DNA of 36,403 nt from Helicobacter cetorum. GTDB lineage: Bacteria > Campylobacterota > Campylobacteria > Campylobacterales > BB28. The stretch covers positions 1 through 36,403 of the forward strand of contig DZAZ01000012.1 in the NCBI GenBank assembly GCA_022729755.1, in the 5' to 3' direction. Below the pieces are notes generated by a model. It did no database searches, was not told the origin of the DNA, and saw only the letters and a program-made list of their open reading frames with translations. Positions 7,659-16,108 of this stretch are shown here, piece by piece (position 1 is the first letter of the stretch; each line of letters starts with the position of its first letter). The position numbers and the translations under genes are program-made.

Positions 7659-9623
7659 TTAAGTTTTAAATTGATTTAACTTATTGCTTAACTCTTCAGT
7701 CATTTTATGCAAATACTCAATCGCTGAAACTATCTCTTCCACACTTCTAGCATTTGAAGTTGAAATTTCACTTATCTCTTCAGTTTTTGCAATATTTGTT
7801 TTAATGCTATTTGCGATTTTTAAATTATTCTCTAATGCTTCATTTGCAACATTGACACTACTATCCATAATTATTGAAGTTTCATTAATTTTATTTTCAA
7901 CTTCACTTGAAATATCAGAAAGTTCATTAATAACTTCCGAATTTCTATTCATATTTTCACTTGCATCGATGATAGATTGAACTATCACACTAATAGTGGC
8001 ATTAATTTCACTTAAGCTTTTTTGAGTTCGTTCAGCGAGTTGTCTAACCTCATCAGCTACAACGGCAAAACCTCTTCCGTGCTCACCCGCACGAGCAGCT
8101 TCAATTGCAGCATTAAGTGCTAATAAATTTGTTTGTTCGGCGATATCACTAATTACAGTTAAAACTGACTTTACAGCTTCAGCATCTGAACTTAATTGAT
8201 TAAGTTTAATAGAAAGTTCAACTTCGCTTTGTGAAGTAGTTTGAATTTTTGAAACCATATTTAAAATAACTTTTCTAACTTCTTGCAAATTATCTTTTGC
8301 AATTACAATATCATTTTTTGTTTTTTGAGATTTTTCTAAAGACTCTTCAAGTGAAATTTTCATCTCTTTTTCACTTTTTACATTTTCATTTATAATTCTT
8401 GCTTCATCTTCAACCCTATGTCCAACTTGTAAAGCACTAGAAGAAAGCTCATTTGCAACTGAAGCTGTTTCGTGCGAACTGTTTTTAATAGTATTTATCG
8501 TAGTTTGTACTTTTTCTATAAAATTATTTACCTCTTGTTTTGCTTGTTCTAGCTCATCAGCTCCATTAACTTTTAATCTTTTAGTTAAATCTCCATCTCC
8601 ACTTGAGAGATTTTTTGCAGTTTCTCTTAAAGTTTCTATTTTTCGCACGATAGTTATCAATAAAACACTATATAAAACTATAATCACAACTATTAAAATA
8701 ATTAAAGCGATAAAAACTTTACTTATATATTCACTTAACTCACTTGAATAGTTAAATATCTCTTCTAATTTTATCTCTTTTAATTTTGCAATCTCTTCAA
8801 TTTTGCTTTGGTACTCACCAGCAACTTTATCAACCTCTTGCATAATATTTTCGCCATCTTTTCTAGTTTTATTAATAGCTATCCCATAATTAGCCATCTC
8901 TAAACCTACATCAAACATTTTTAAATACAAAGCTTCAAACTCTTTTAGAGCATTAATCATTGAAGCATCTTTGATAGAATTTTTAGAGGTATTAATATCA
9001 GCTAAAATACAACTTTTTCGCTCATTAACTTCATTAATTCCCTCACTATCTCCAACTGCTAAAATATCTGTGAAAACTTCTTGAGTAGTTTTAATGTCAT
9101 ATTTCATATTTAAAAATAAATTTTGATTTAATTTAGTTGATAAGTGTATTGTTAATTTTTCTAAATTTTCATTTTGTGCATCAAATTTTTGCATACTCTC
9201 CATTGATTTAGCTCTAGCTTCTCTTTTATCAATGCCATTTTGTGCCATTTTATGAAGTAATTCATAATATCCATTAAACCCATCTTCAATAGATTTTAAA
9301 TTAATTAAATCATCCTCTTTTAAATCCATATTTTTAAACTCTTGTATCTCTTTTAAAAAATCACTTTTTTCATTCTCAAGCTCTTTTAAACCTTCAATTT
9401 CACCCATTGCAAAAATATCTGTTGCAATCTCTTGTAAATGTTTTATCTCATATTTAAACTCATTAAAATGAGAAGTTATATGTGATTGATAAATCAAATC
9501 ATTGTGTGCAGAATGCATCTGTTTATCTGCAAAAAAAGATAAAACACTTGCAATAATTAATAAAGTTATCGCTACAACAACTATAATTACCGTTTTATGA
9601 AAAATTTTAACACTACTTAACAT
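7659..9623 (-). CDS. Methyl-accepting chemotaxis protein with a duplicated periplasmic sensor unit
   Basis: This 654-residue receptor has TM1 at about residues 10-32, a long helical periplasmic region to about 298, TM2 at about 300-325, a HAMP domain, and a methyl-accepting coiled coil whose hairpin tip reads [20 protein letters not shown]. The periplasmic region contains two related units: [20 protein letters not shown] (58-77) matches [20 protein letters not shown] (175-194), and similarity runs through the following helices. The signal sensed is unknown. The start overlaps the end of hypC by 11 bases, with GGAGG of its ribosome-binding site inside hypC, so the two are co-translated. Confidence 0.93.
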   Translation of the reverse strand: MLSSVKIFHKTVIIVVVAITLLIIASVLSFFADKQMHSAHNDLIYQSHITSHFNEFKYEIKHLQEIATDIFAMGEIEGLKELENEKSDFLKEIQEFKNMDLKEDDLINLKSIEDGFNGYYELLHKMAQNGIDKREARAKSMESMQKFDAQNENLEKLTIHLSTKLNQNLFLNMKYDIKTTQEVFTDILAVGDSEGINEVNERKSCILADINTSKNSIKDASMINALKEFEALYLKMFDVGLEMANYGIAINKTRKDGENIMQEVDKVAGEYQSKIEEIAKLKEIKLEEIFNYSSELSEYISKVFIALIILIVVIIVLYSVLLITIVRKIETLRETAKNLSSGDGDLTKRLKVNGADELEQAKQEVNNFIEKVQTTINTIKNSSHETASVANELSSSALQVGHRVEDEARIINENVKSEKEMKISLEESLEKSQKTKNDIVIAKDNLQEVRKVILNMVSKIQTTSQSEVELSIKLNQLSSDAEAVKSVLTVISDIAEQTNLLALNAAIEAARAGEHGRGFAVVADEVRQLAERTQKSLSEINATISVIVQSIIDASENMNRNSEVINELSDISSEVENKINETSIIMDSSVNVANEALENNLKIANSIKTNIAKTEEISEISTSNARSVEEIVSAIEYLHKMTEELSNKLNQFKT

Positions 9624-9870
9624 TTTTTAAATCCTCCATTTCTTTTTTGTCCATTGCTTGAATTAAATCCTCATAAATTTTTAAACTTTCCATCGCTTCA
9701 TTTTCATCAATTTTATTAATAGCATAACCAATATGAATTAATACATAATCATTTATTTTAACCTCATCAGCTAATAAATCAAGCCCCACAACTCTTTTAA
9801 CCCCCATTGTATCAACTGTTGCCATATTCTCATTTATTTCGACAACTTTAGATGGAATTGCTAAACACAT
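9613..9870 (-). CDS. hypC: Hydrogenase maturation chaperone HypC
   Basis: The 85-residue protein begins MCLAIPSKV, the HypC/HupF signature in which Cys2 binds the iron of the Fe(CN)2CO precursor, and has the conserved [10 protein letters not shown] segment. HypC works with HypD to build the NiFe-hydrogenase active site in the cytoplasm. A very strong ribosome-binding site (GGAGGAG) precedes the ATG. No other hyp or hydrogenase gene is present in the window: neighbours are a chemoreceptor and a queD-like gene. The rest of the pathway must be elsewhere, or this copy is a stray. Confidence 0.92.
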   Translation of the reverse strand: MCLAIPSKVVEINENMATVDTMGVKRVVGLDLLADEVKINDYVLIHIGYAINKIDENEAMESLKIYEDLIQAMDKKEMEDLKNVK

Positions 9871-9889
9871 AAACTCCTCCTACTTTTAT

Positions 9890-10471
9890 TTATATATTTA
9901 ATGGATTTGTAAAAATTTGATTATTTAACAGTTTCTCAAAACTAAATTTATCTCCCCATTCATTTTGAATTTGCTCCGAAAAAACAACCTCTTTTAAATC
10001 TATTTCACCCATAATTTTACTGTAAGCATCTTCTCTAAAACACTGGGCATATCCACTATCAGTTTCGTGAACTATAATACTATTAAGTATCACCTCTTTT
10101 TCTGCATTTAACATTTTCGTTTGAGTTAAAAGTTTATCAATTATCAAAAAAATAACTCTTGAGAGTTGTTCAGCACTTGGGCTAACAGGAAGGCTAACCC
10201 ATCGTTTGCTAAATTTTTTTATATACTCAATATACTCTTTATTATCTTTATCCCAAAAAGTTGTTGAGTGGTCAAAACTATCGATAAAATCTTTAATATA
10301 GAGTTTCATTAAACCAAAATCATAAACCATTTGTCCATTATCCAAAAAGTTTGATTTTATTAAAACTTCAACTTTATAACTATGCCCGTGAAGTGATTGT
10401 GAACATCTAGTTGATGAACAATTTCTTACGATATGAGCATTTTCAAATTTAAATAATTTTCTAATCAACAC
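9890..10471 (-). CDS. queD: 6-carboxytetrahydropterin synthase QueD-like protein
   Basis: The 193-residue protein shows the PTPS/QueD zinc site: NAHIVRNC near the start, then HGHSYKVEV (His at 28 and 30), the FDHST motif and a late HETDSGYAQ with the conserved Glu. QueD makes 6-carboxy-tetrahydropterin for queuosine synthesis. The protein is longer than E. coli QueD (about 120 residues), with extra sequence in the middle and at the C-terminus, a form I associate with Campylobacterota. The start codon is GTG, only 3 bases after the carB stop, so translation is probably coupled to carB. No queC or queE is nearby. Confidence 0.85.
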   Translation of the reverse strand: MLIRKLFKFENAHIVRNCSSTRCSQSLHGHSYKVEVLIKSNFLDNGQMVYDFGLMKLYIKDFIDSFDHSTTFWDKDNKEYIEYIKKFSKRWVSLPVSPSAEQLSRVIFLIIDKLLTQTKMLNAEKEVILNSIIVHETDSGYAQCFREDAYSKIMGEIDLKEVVFSEQIQNEWGDKFSFEKLLNNQIFTNPLNI

Positions 10472-10474
10472 AAT

Positions 10475-12109
10475 TTACAACATTATTGTTGAGTATAAAT
10501 ATGGAGTCAAAGCCTTAAATTCGGCCGCACAAGTATCAACTTCATTATATTGATGCATTATATTTAAATTTTTTCTAGTATTATAAATATCATTTTCGCT
10601 TAGCTTTATTCCATCATTTTTATTTATAAGTTTAGCCAACATTAAATCGCTAAAACCATAACTCTTTGCAAGTCGTAAAAGTTCTGCATTTTGTAAAATT
10701 TCTAAATCTATATTTTTTTCAAACTCAATTATCTCTTTTATGTGGTGTAAAAACCATCTATCAATTTTGCTAAGTTCAAATATTTCATCGATACTAAAGC
10801 CATTTCTAAAGCCATCAGCTATATACAAAAGCCTATCGCAATTTGGTCTTCTAATCTCTTTTTTTATTTTTTCAATATCTTTTGAAATGCTATCAAAACC
10901 ACAAAGTCCAGTTTCAAGAGAATATAAAGCTTTTTGAAGTGATTCTTTAAAAGTTCTGCCAATTGCCATAACTTCGCCAACACTTTTCATTGAAGTTGTT
11001 AGAGTTGAATCTGCTGTTGGAAATTTCTCAAATGTAAATCTAGGAATTTTTGTTACAATATAATCAATCACAGGCTCAAAACTTGCTGGAGTTCCAGTAA
11101 TATCATTTTTTATCTCATCAAGTGTATGTCCAACAGCTAAAAGAGTAGCCACTTTTGCAATTGGATAACCTGTTGCTTTACTTGCAAGTGCTGAACTTCT
11201 TGAAACTCTGGGGTTCATCTCAATTACAATCATTCTTCCAGTGTCTGGATTAATTGCAAATTGCACATTACTTCCACCTGTATCAACTCCAATTTCTCTT
11301 AAAATTTTAAAAGAGGCATCTCTCATAACTTGATACTCTTTATCTGTTAGAGTAAGTGCTGGTGCGATTGTAATAGAATCTCCCGTATGAACTCCCATTG
11401 GGTCAAGGTTTTCGATTGAGCAAACAATAATACAATTATCAGCCCTATCTCTAATAACTTCCATCTCATACTCTTTCCAACCTAAAAGCGATTCTTCGAT
11501 TAATATCTCATTTATCGGACTTGCTTCAAGCCCTTTTTTTGCTAAATCAGCAAACTCATCGATATTATAAGCAACTCCACTTCCACCACCTGCAAGTGTA
11601 AAACTAGCCCTAATAATCAAAGGAAAGCCTATCTCTTTAGCTGCATTCATAGCTTCTTGCATATTATAAGCATAATGCCCTTTTGGTAAATCCATTCCTA
11701 TTTTAATCATTGCCTCTTTAAAAGCTTGTCTATCTTCGCCTTTTTTAATAGCTTCAGGATTTGCACCCAAAAATTTAATACCATTTAGCATTCCTTTTTC
11801 GTGCATTTTCATTGCCACATTTAAAGCCGTTTGTCCACCCATTGTTGGAAGTATTGCATCAACTCCCTCTTTTTCTATGATTTTTGCAATTACATCTTCC
11901 ATAATTGGCTCAATATAAGTTCTATCGGCAAATTCAGGGTCAGTCATAATCGTAGCTGGATTTGAATTGATTAAAACTACTCTATAACCCAACTCTTTTA
12001 GGGTTTTTGTAGCTTGAGTTCCTGAATAATCAAATTCACAAGCTTGACCAATGACAATGGGACCTGAACCAATTAAAAGTATAGTTTTTATATCATCTCT
12101 TTTTGGCAT
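10475..12109 (-). CDS. carB: Carbamoyl-phosphate synthase large subunit, N-terminal half only
   Basis: At 544 residues this is half the usual CarB (about 1,070-1,090). It contains the whole carboxyphosphate ATP-grasp domain ([18 protein letters not shown] at the start, [41 protein letters not shown]) and the following oligomerisation domain. It stops right after YLYST, which in E. coli CarB precedes the linker to the second ATP-grasp half. The carbamate kinase and allosteric domains are absent, and no CarB-like sequence follows: queD begins 3 bases later. All motifs of the first half are intact, so this looks like a functional half of a split enzyme rather than decay. The partner half and CarA would have to be elsewhere. 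Confidence 0.9.
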   Translation of the reverse strand: MPKRDDIKTILLIGSGPIVIGQACEFDYSGTQATKTLKELGYRVVLINSNPATIMTDPEFADRTYIEPIMEDVIAKIIEKEGVDAILPTMGGQTALNVAMKMHEKGMLNGIKFLGANPEAIKKGEDRQAFKEAMIKIGMDLPKGHYAYNMQEAMNAAKEIGFPLIIRASFTLAGGGSGVAYNIDEFADLAKKGLEASPINEILIEESLLGWKEYEMEVIRDRADNCIIVCSIENLDPMGVHTGDSITIAPALTLTDKEYQVMRDASFKILREIGVDTGGSNVQFAINPDTGRMIVIEMNPRVSRSSALASKATGYPIAKVATLLAVGHTLDEIKNDITGTPASFEPVIDYIVTKIPRFTFEKFPTADSTLTTSMKSVGEVMAIGRTFKESLQKALYSLETGLCGFDSISKDIEKIKKEIRRPNCDRLLYIADGFRNGFSIDEIFELSKIDRWFLHHIKEIIEFEKNIDLEILQNAELLRLAKSYGFSDLMLAKLINKNDGIKLSENDIYNTRKNLNIMHQYNEVDTCAAEFKALTPYLYSTIML

Positions 12110-12170
12110 TTATTACCTTTAAATAAAATTTTATTTTTATTTAATTTTAACAAAAAATCTCTTAATAGGC

Positions 12171-12176
12171 TATAAT
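12171..12176 (+). promoter_or_regulatory. -10 box for the 12222-13512 gene pair
   Basis: A perfect TATAAT lies 46 bases before the chosen ATG, in the AT-rich divergent gap between carB and the next gene. No clear -35 box is seen. Confidence 0.5.
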
Positions 12177-12221
12177 ATTAAAAATCTTTTATTTTTGCCG
12201 ATGCTAAATCGAGGAAAAAAT

Positions 12222-12770
12222 ATGTATGTACGACAAACTCTAAAACAGGCAAAACTTGACAATGTTAACTCAAACAACAATCAAAGAGTAGCACTCTCTT
12301 TTAAAGACCCTAGAGTAAATGATAGAGTTTTAACGATTGATGTTCCTAAATCAACTTTTCAAGAATTATTAAAGAATTTTGCTAAAAATAATTTTATTTT
12401 AAATGGTGATGGAAGTGTAAAACTTGAAGGTGAAGCTAGTAAATTTATCTCTAGTTGGTGGGAGAGTGTTGCATATAAAAAACAACATCAAGCTGATAAT
12501 TTAAGTATTAGAGGTTTTCGGGACATTGAAAGTCCATATATAAAACAAAATTATATTAGATTTGGCATTATAAATCAACAATTTAATCATATTTTAAAAA
12601 TGTTTAAAGAAGATGGCAAAAGTTTAAAAATCAAATGGATAGCAGCAGGAATTACATTAATGTCGCTTGATAATAGTGAAAATATCAAAGAGTTTAAAAA
12701 AGATAAAAAAGAGTTGGATGAAAAAAAAGATAGAATTCCAACAATTTTTTATTTATATTTTAGAGAATAA
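12222..12770 (+). CDS. Hypothetical protein upstream of bpt
   Basis: The 182-residue protein starts MYVRQTLKQAKLDNVNSN. GAGG lies 8 bases before this ATG; an upstream in-frame TTG at 12195 has no such site. There is no signal peptide or membrane segment. The C-terminal third is very rich in Lys and Asp/Glu (KEFKKDKKELDEKKD). A central part has conserved-looking aromatic residues (FISSWWESVAYKKQHQ, FGIINQQFNHILKMF). I do not recognise the family. It is first in a two-gene unit with bpt, which begins 10 bases after its stop, so the two are probably expressed together. Confidence 0.7.
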   Translation: MYVRQTLKQAKLDNVNSNNNQRVALSFKDPRVNDRVLTIDVPKSTFQELLKNFAKNNFILNGDGSVKLEGEASKFISSWWESVAYKKQHQADNLSIRGFRDIESPYIKQNYIRFGIINQQFNHILKMFKEDGKSLKIKWIAAGITLMSLDNSENIKEFKKDKKELDEKKDRIPTIFYLYFRE

Positions 12771-12780
12771 GTGAGAGTAA

Positions 12781-13512
12781 TTGAATATTTATGAATTTTT
12801 AACAGATGATGGAAAGTGTGCATATTTAAGCGATAAAGTACAAAAAATGCACTATAAAATCATTCAAGATTGTACAAATGAGTATTATCATAATTTAGTT
12901 GAGCGAGGTTGGAGAAGATTTGGTAAACTATTTTTAAGACCCGTGTGCAAAGATTGCGATGAGTGTCAAAGCTTAAAAATAGATGTTTTAAATTTTAATC
13001 TATCAAAATCAATGAGAAAAACAGCAAAAAAAAATAGTGATTTAAAAGTTGTTTTAAAAAGACCTTCAGTTACAAAAGAACACTTAGATTTATTTCATAA
13101 ATATCATAAATTTATGCAAGAAAAAAAAGGTTGGGATTTTGAACAACATACACATCAACACTATTTTAGCTCATTTGTAAACGGTCGTAATGATTTTGGT
13201 TATGAAATGCTTTTATTTTTGGAAGATAAATTAATTGCAGTTGATTTAATAGATATTTTGCAAAATGGTATCTCTTCGGTTTACTTTTTTTATGACCCAG
13301 ATTTATCAAAGCGATATTTGGGAGTTTACTCGATTTATAAAGAGATAGAGTTGGCAAAAGAGTTAAATTTAGAGTGGATATATTTGGGTTATTATGTAAA
13401 AGATTGTCAAAGCTTAAATTATAAAGCTAAATATAAACCCTATAAAATATTACAAGGTAAACCTGAAGTAAAAGACGAAGCTATTTGGTTTAATGTTACT
13501 AATAGTAACTAA
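12781..13512 (+). CDS. bpt: Aspartate/glutamate leucyltransferase Bpt (L/F-type N-degron transferase)
   Basis: The 243-residue protein matches the ATE/Bpt family: CAYLSDKVQKMHYKI near the N-terminus, LVERGWRRFGKLFLRPVC, a CKDCDEC cysteine cluster (about residues 56-62), and a C-terminal acyltransferase part with YFFYDPDLSKRYLGVYS and LGYYVKDC. Bpt moves leucine from Leu-tRNA onto proteins with N-terminal Asp or Glu, marking them for ClpS/ClpAP degradation. The start is TTG; there is no other start in frame near the conserved N-terminus, and GTGAGAG upstream can serve as a weak ribosome site. It is about the usual family length. Confidence 0.93.
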   Translation: MNIYEFLTDDGKCAYLSDKVQKMHYKIIQDCTNEYYHNLVERGWRRFGKLFLRPVCKDCDECQSLKIDVLNFNLSKSMRKTAKKNSDLKVVLKRPSVTKEHLDLFHKYHKFMQEKKGWDFEQHTHQHYFSSFVNGRNDFGYEMLLFLEDKLIAVDLIDILQNGISSVYFFYDPDLSKRYLGVYSIYKEIELAKELNLEWIYLGYYVKDCQSLNYKAKYKPYKILQGKPEVKDEAIWFNVTNSN

Positions 13513-13541
13513 AATTGGGCTTATAGTGTAATCAAAAAGTG

Positions 13542-13585
13542 TTAAGTTTGATAAAATTATCACTTAAGTATTAAGTTGATAAAAT
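13542..13585 (+). repeat. Near-duplicate boxes and inverted repeat upstream of the DUF5644 gene
   Basis: TTAAGTTTGATAAAAT (13542-13557) is repeated, one base shorter, as TTAAGTTGATAAAAT (13571-13585), 29 bases apart. The first copy also forms the inverted repeat TGATAA-AA-TTATCA (13549-13562). The pair lies 45-88 bases before the ATG at 13630, where a promoter operator would sit. It could be a regulator-binding site; no regulator is identified. Confidence 0.35.
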
Positions 13586-13629
13586 GCTTTGAAACTTTTG
13601 GTAGCAAAAGACTTTAAAGGAGCAAAAAT

Positions 13630-14397
13630 ATGGAACAAACTTTAGAGTTAAGTGTTTTTCGCTTTAATGCCGACACAGACTTTTTAAGATATTATAAAGA
13701 GTATAAAGTAACAGTAACTTCGTATAAGGCACAAAGATTAATAGATGTGTTAAAAGAGATTAGTAATATAGATAGACATTTCTCTTTTGAAACTGACAAA
13801 AAAGTTTATGTAAAAGTAAACTCGAAAACTACAAGAGTAGACACTTCAATTCAAGATTTAATCAAATGTTTTGGTACTTCATTAAAAATTGAACCTTTAG
13901 CTGAAAATAGAGCCATTGATGATTTAATTATTAATGACGATGATTTTAATGCAAAGTTAAAAACTTTTGCAAATATAATCGATTTAAACGATAGATTGAG
14001 ATATAAAGAGTATAAATATTTATACTATACAAGTGATATGTTGAGATTTAATCCAAATTATTTTGGAAATGCGGTTTTTGCATTAGCTGATGATTTAATC
14101 AAAAAATATCCAGAAAAAGAGCTTGAAATTTTAGAAAAATTAAGCGATGAAGAGAATGGAATTTGGTTATATTCTCCTACTTGCAATAAGTTTTTTTTAA
14201 GTTCTCAAGAAAAAGAGTTAAATAAAAAAGTTTTATCTTTAAAAAGAAAAATTCTTGCCAAAGTAAATAGTGAAGTTGCAGAAAATAAGAGAAAAGAGAT
14301 ACAAAGTAAACTTCATTTAACAAATCAAGCTAAAAAAGTATTAGAACAAGATAACTCTTTGATTGGTGAAATGAAAAAACTTTGGCAGGAGGCATAA
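13630..14397 (+). CDS. DUF5644-domain protein (related to the N-terminal part of MfrB/SdhB-type subunits)
   Basis: The first 90 or so of 255 residues begin LELSVFRFNADTDFLRYYKEY, which resembles the DUF5644 segment seen at the start of iron-sulfur subunits of the Campylobacterota methylmenaquinol:fumarate reductase. The ferredoxin cysteines are missing: only two isolated Cys are present (in KCFG and SPTCNK). The C-terminal third is helical and lysine-rich. AAAGGAG precedes the ATG. It is followed one base later by a cysteine-poor HdrB-like gene, so the pair mimics the B and E subunits of that reductase without the clusters. Function is unknown; a scaffold or assembly role is possible but is only inference. 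Confidence 0.65.
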   Translation: MEQTLELSVFRFNADTDFLRYYKEYKVTVTSYKAQRLIDVLKEISNIDRHFSFETDKKVYVKVNSKTTRVDTSIQDLIKCFGTSLKIEPLAENRAIDDLIINDDDFNAKLKTFANIIDLNDRLRYKEYKYLYYTSDMLRFNPNYFGNAVFALADDLIKKYPEKELEILEKLSDEENGIWLYSPTCNKFFLSSQEKELNKKVLSLKRKILAKVNSEVAENKRKEIQSKLHLTNQAKKVLEQDNSLIGEMKKLWQEA

Positions 14398-14398
14398 A

Positions 14399-15244
14399 AT
14401 GAAATATCTATTATTTGATAATATTGCAAATAAAAAAGATTCACAATCGCTCTATTTATCTAGCATCGAGCTTTGTTCACAATTTGATATTGGGCTTAAA
14501 AAAGTAGAAAATACAAATTTTTATGATGCTTTAGATGTAAATTTATTGGATGATGGCTTAACTTCAATAGTAATTGATGCATATAATTTGGCTTTAGCTG
14601 AAGAGAGTGATTTAGCAATTTTATGTTTAGATGATTTATCTTTTAATAATTACACAAAAACTAAAGAGTGTTTGAAATCTAATAAAAAATTAAAAGATGA
14701 AGTAAACACTAAACTTTCACAACTTGGTAAAGAGTATAAAGGTAGAGTTGAAATTAAGCATATAATCGAACTAATTTCAAATGATATTGGGGTTGAAAAA
14801 ATTGCTTCAAGAGTAAAAAACTCTTTCAAAGATTTCAATATAGCAGTTCATTATGGTAATAGTTATTGTGAATTGAAAGAAAAATTAAACATCGAAAATA
14901 TCGAGATAATTCTCAATTCAATTGGTGCAAAAGTTATTAAATTAGATTCGATTTATAATTCGCTTGGAAGTGAATATTTAAATTCAAATAGTGAAATTGC
15001 TTATAAAATGGCAGGTGAAATTTTACTTGATATGTTTGATTGTAGTACTGATATTGTAACTTCAACCGATACAAATACTTTTATTATGTTTGATAAAAAT
15101 CAAAAAGCAATCGAGTGTGAAATGGGTCGAGATATTAAAATTCCATTTTTAAATTTAGCACAATTAATACTTCTTGCAATTGGTGAAGTTGAAACTAAAA
15201 AACTTGGACTTGAGTACCACAAAATCGTACCAAAGTTTATTTAA
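14399..15244 (+). CDS. Degenerate HdrB/MfrE-like protein lacking the iron-sulfur cysteines
   Basis: The 281-residue protein follows the heterodisulfide reductase B (CCG-domain) layout: a DAYNLALAEESDLAILC segment in the first half, NIAVHYG and DIVTSTDTN in the second, and a terminal IPFLNLAQLILLAIG that matches the HdrB C-terminus. The cluster ligands are almost all replaced: the usual HYGC is HYGN, the CCG motif reads NSLG, and the CPxC motif reads STDT. One Cys of the first domain survives in ILCLDD. It is tightly coupled to the DUF5644 gene, with an AGGAGG inside that gene. The fold is likely kept and the redox function lost. Family is inferred from motif alignment by eye. Confidence 0.65.
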   Translation: MKYLLFDNIANKKDSQSLYLSSIELCSQFDIGLKKVENTNFYDALDVNLLDDGLTSIVIDAYNLALAEESDLAILCLDDLSFNNYTKTKECLKSNKKLKDEVNTKLSQLGKEYKGRVEIKHIIELISNDIGVEKIASRVKNSFKDFNIAVHYGNSYCELKEKLNIENIEIILNSIGAKVIKLDSIYNSLGSEYLNSNSEIAYKMAGEILLDMFDCSTDIVTSTDTNTFIMFDKNQKAIECEMGRDIKIPFLNLAQLILLAIGEVETKKLGLEYHKIVPKFI

Positions 15245-15262
15245 CTCCTCTCTTTTTCTTTT

Positions 15263-16096
15263 ATGAATAAAGAAGACTTTTTTATATCTATTTTTTCAAA
15301 AAATCAAAAATTTAAAAACTTCATTGGAGATGATGGTGCTGTTATTGATAATTTAGTTTACTCTCAAGATGCTTTTTTTGAAAATGTGCATTTTAAACGA
15401 GAGTGGATGAGTTTAAAAGAGATTGCGAAAAAATCAATGATTGTCAATATTTCCGATGCAATCGTTATGAATGCAACTCCTAAATATGCACTTTTAACTG
15501 TGGCAATTCCAAAAAATTTTACAAAAAAAGAGTTGCAAGAGTTAGCAAGTGGATTTTTAGAAGTTGCAAATGAGTACAATATCGCAATTATCGGAGGTGA
15601 TACAATCTCTAATATAAAGCTTGATATTTCAATTACAATTATTGCTGAAGTTAAAAAACCTATTTTTAGAAAAGGTTTAAAAGAGAATAATCGTTTAGCT
15701 TTTAGCGGAAACTTAGGCAATTCAAAAAGAGATTTAAATAAACTTTTAAGAGGTGAAAAAATTCCTAAAAACTCTAAATTTATAACTCCAAAATTAAATC
15801 CAAAATTTTTTTATGAAATAGCACCTTTTTTAAATATTGCAATTGATATTTCAGATGGATTATTTTTTGAACTACAAAGAGTTAGTAAAGCTAATAATTT
15901 GACTTTCAAATTTTTCAAAAATTTTACTAAAAAAATTGGATGCAGTGGCGAAGAGTACGAAATACTTTTTGGATTTGATAAAAAATATAGCACTAAAATA
16001 AGAAATATCGCTAAAAAACATAGAGTAAATTTAACAATTTTTGCAAAAGCCATAAAAGGTAAATATAAAAATCGATGTAAAGCCCACCACTTTTAA
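15263..16096 (+). CDS. thiL: Thiamine-monophosphate kinase ThiL
   Basis: The 277-residue protein has the ThiL motifs in order: IGDDGAVI near residue 21, a VNISDAIVMNATPKYALL block binding Mg-ATP, IIGGDTI, AIDISDGL and SGEEYEILF. ThiL phosphorylates thiamine monophosphate to thiamine pyrophosphate in the cytoplasm. It is slightly shorter than E. coli ThiL (about 325) but complete in motifs. It follows the HdrB-like gene by 18 bases and precedes the folC fusion by 12, so it is part of the same run. No clear Shine-Dalgarno sequence precedes its ATG. Confidence 0.92.
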   Translation: MNKEDFFISIFSKNQKFKNFIGDDGAVIDNLVYSQDAFFENVHFKREWMSLKEIAKKSMIVNISDAIVMNATPKYALLTVAIPKNFTKKELQELASGFLEVANEYNIAIIGGDTISNIKLDISITIIAEVKKPIFRKGLKENNRLAFSGNLGNSKRDLNKLLRGEKIPKNSKFITPKLNPKFFYEIAPFLNIAIDISDGLFFELQRVSKANNLTFKFFKNFTKKIGCSGEEYEILFGFDKKYSTKIRNIAKKHRVNLTIFAKAIKGKYKNRCKAHHF

Positions 16097-16108
16097 AATG
16101 GAGTAAAA

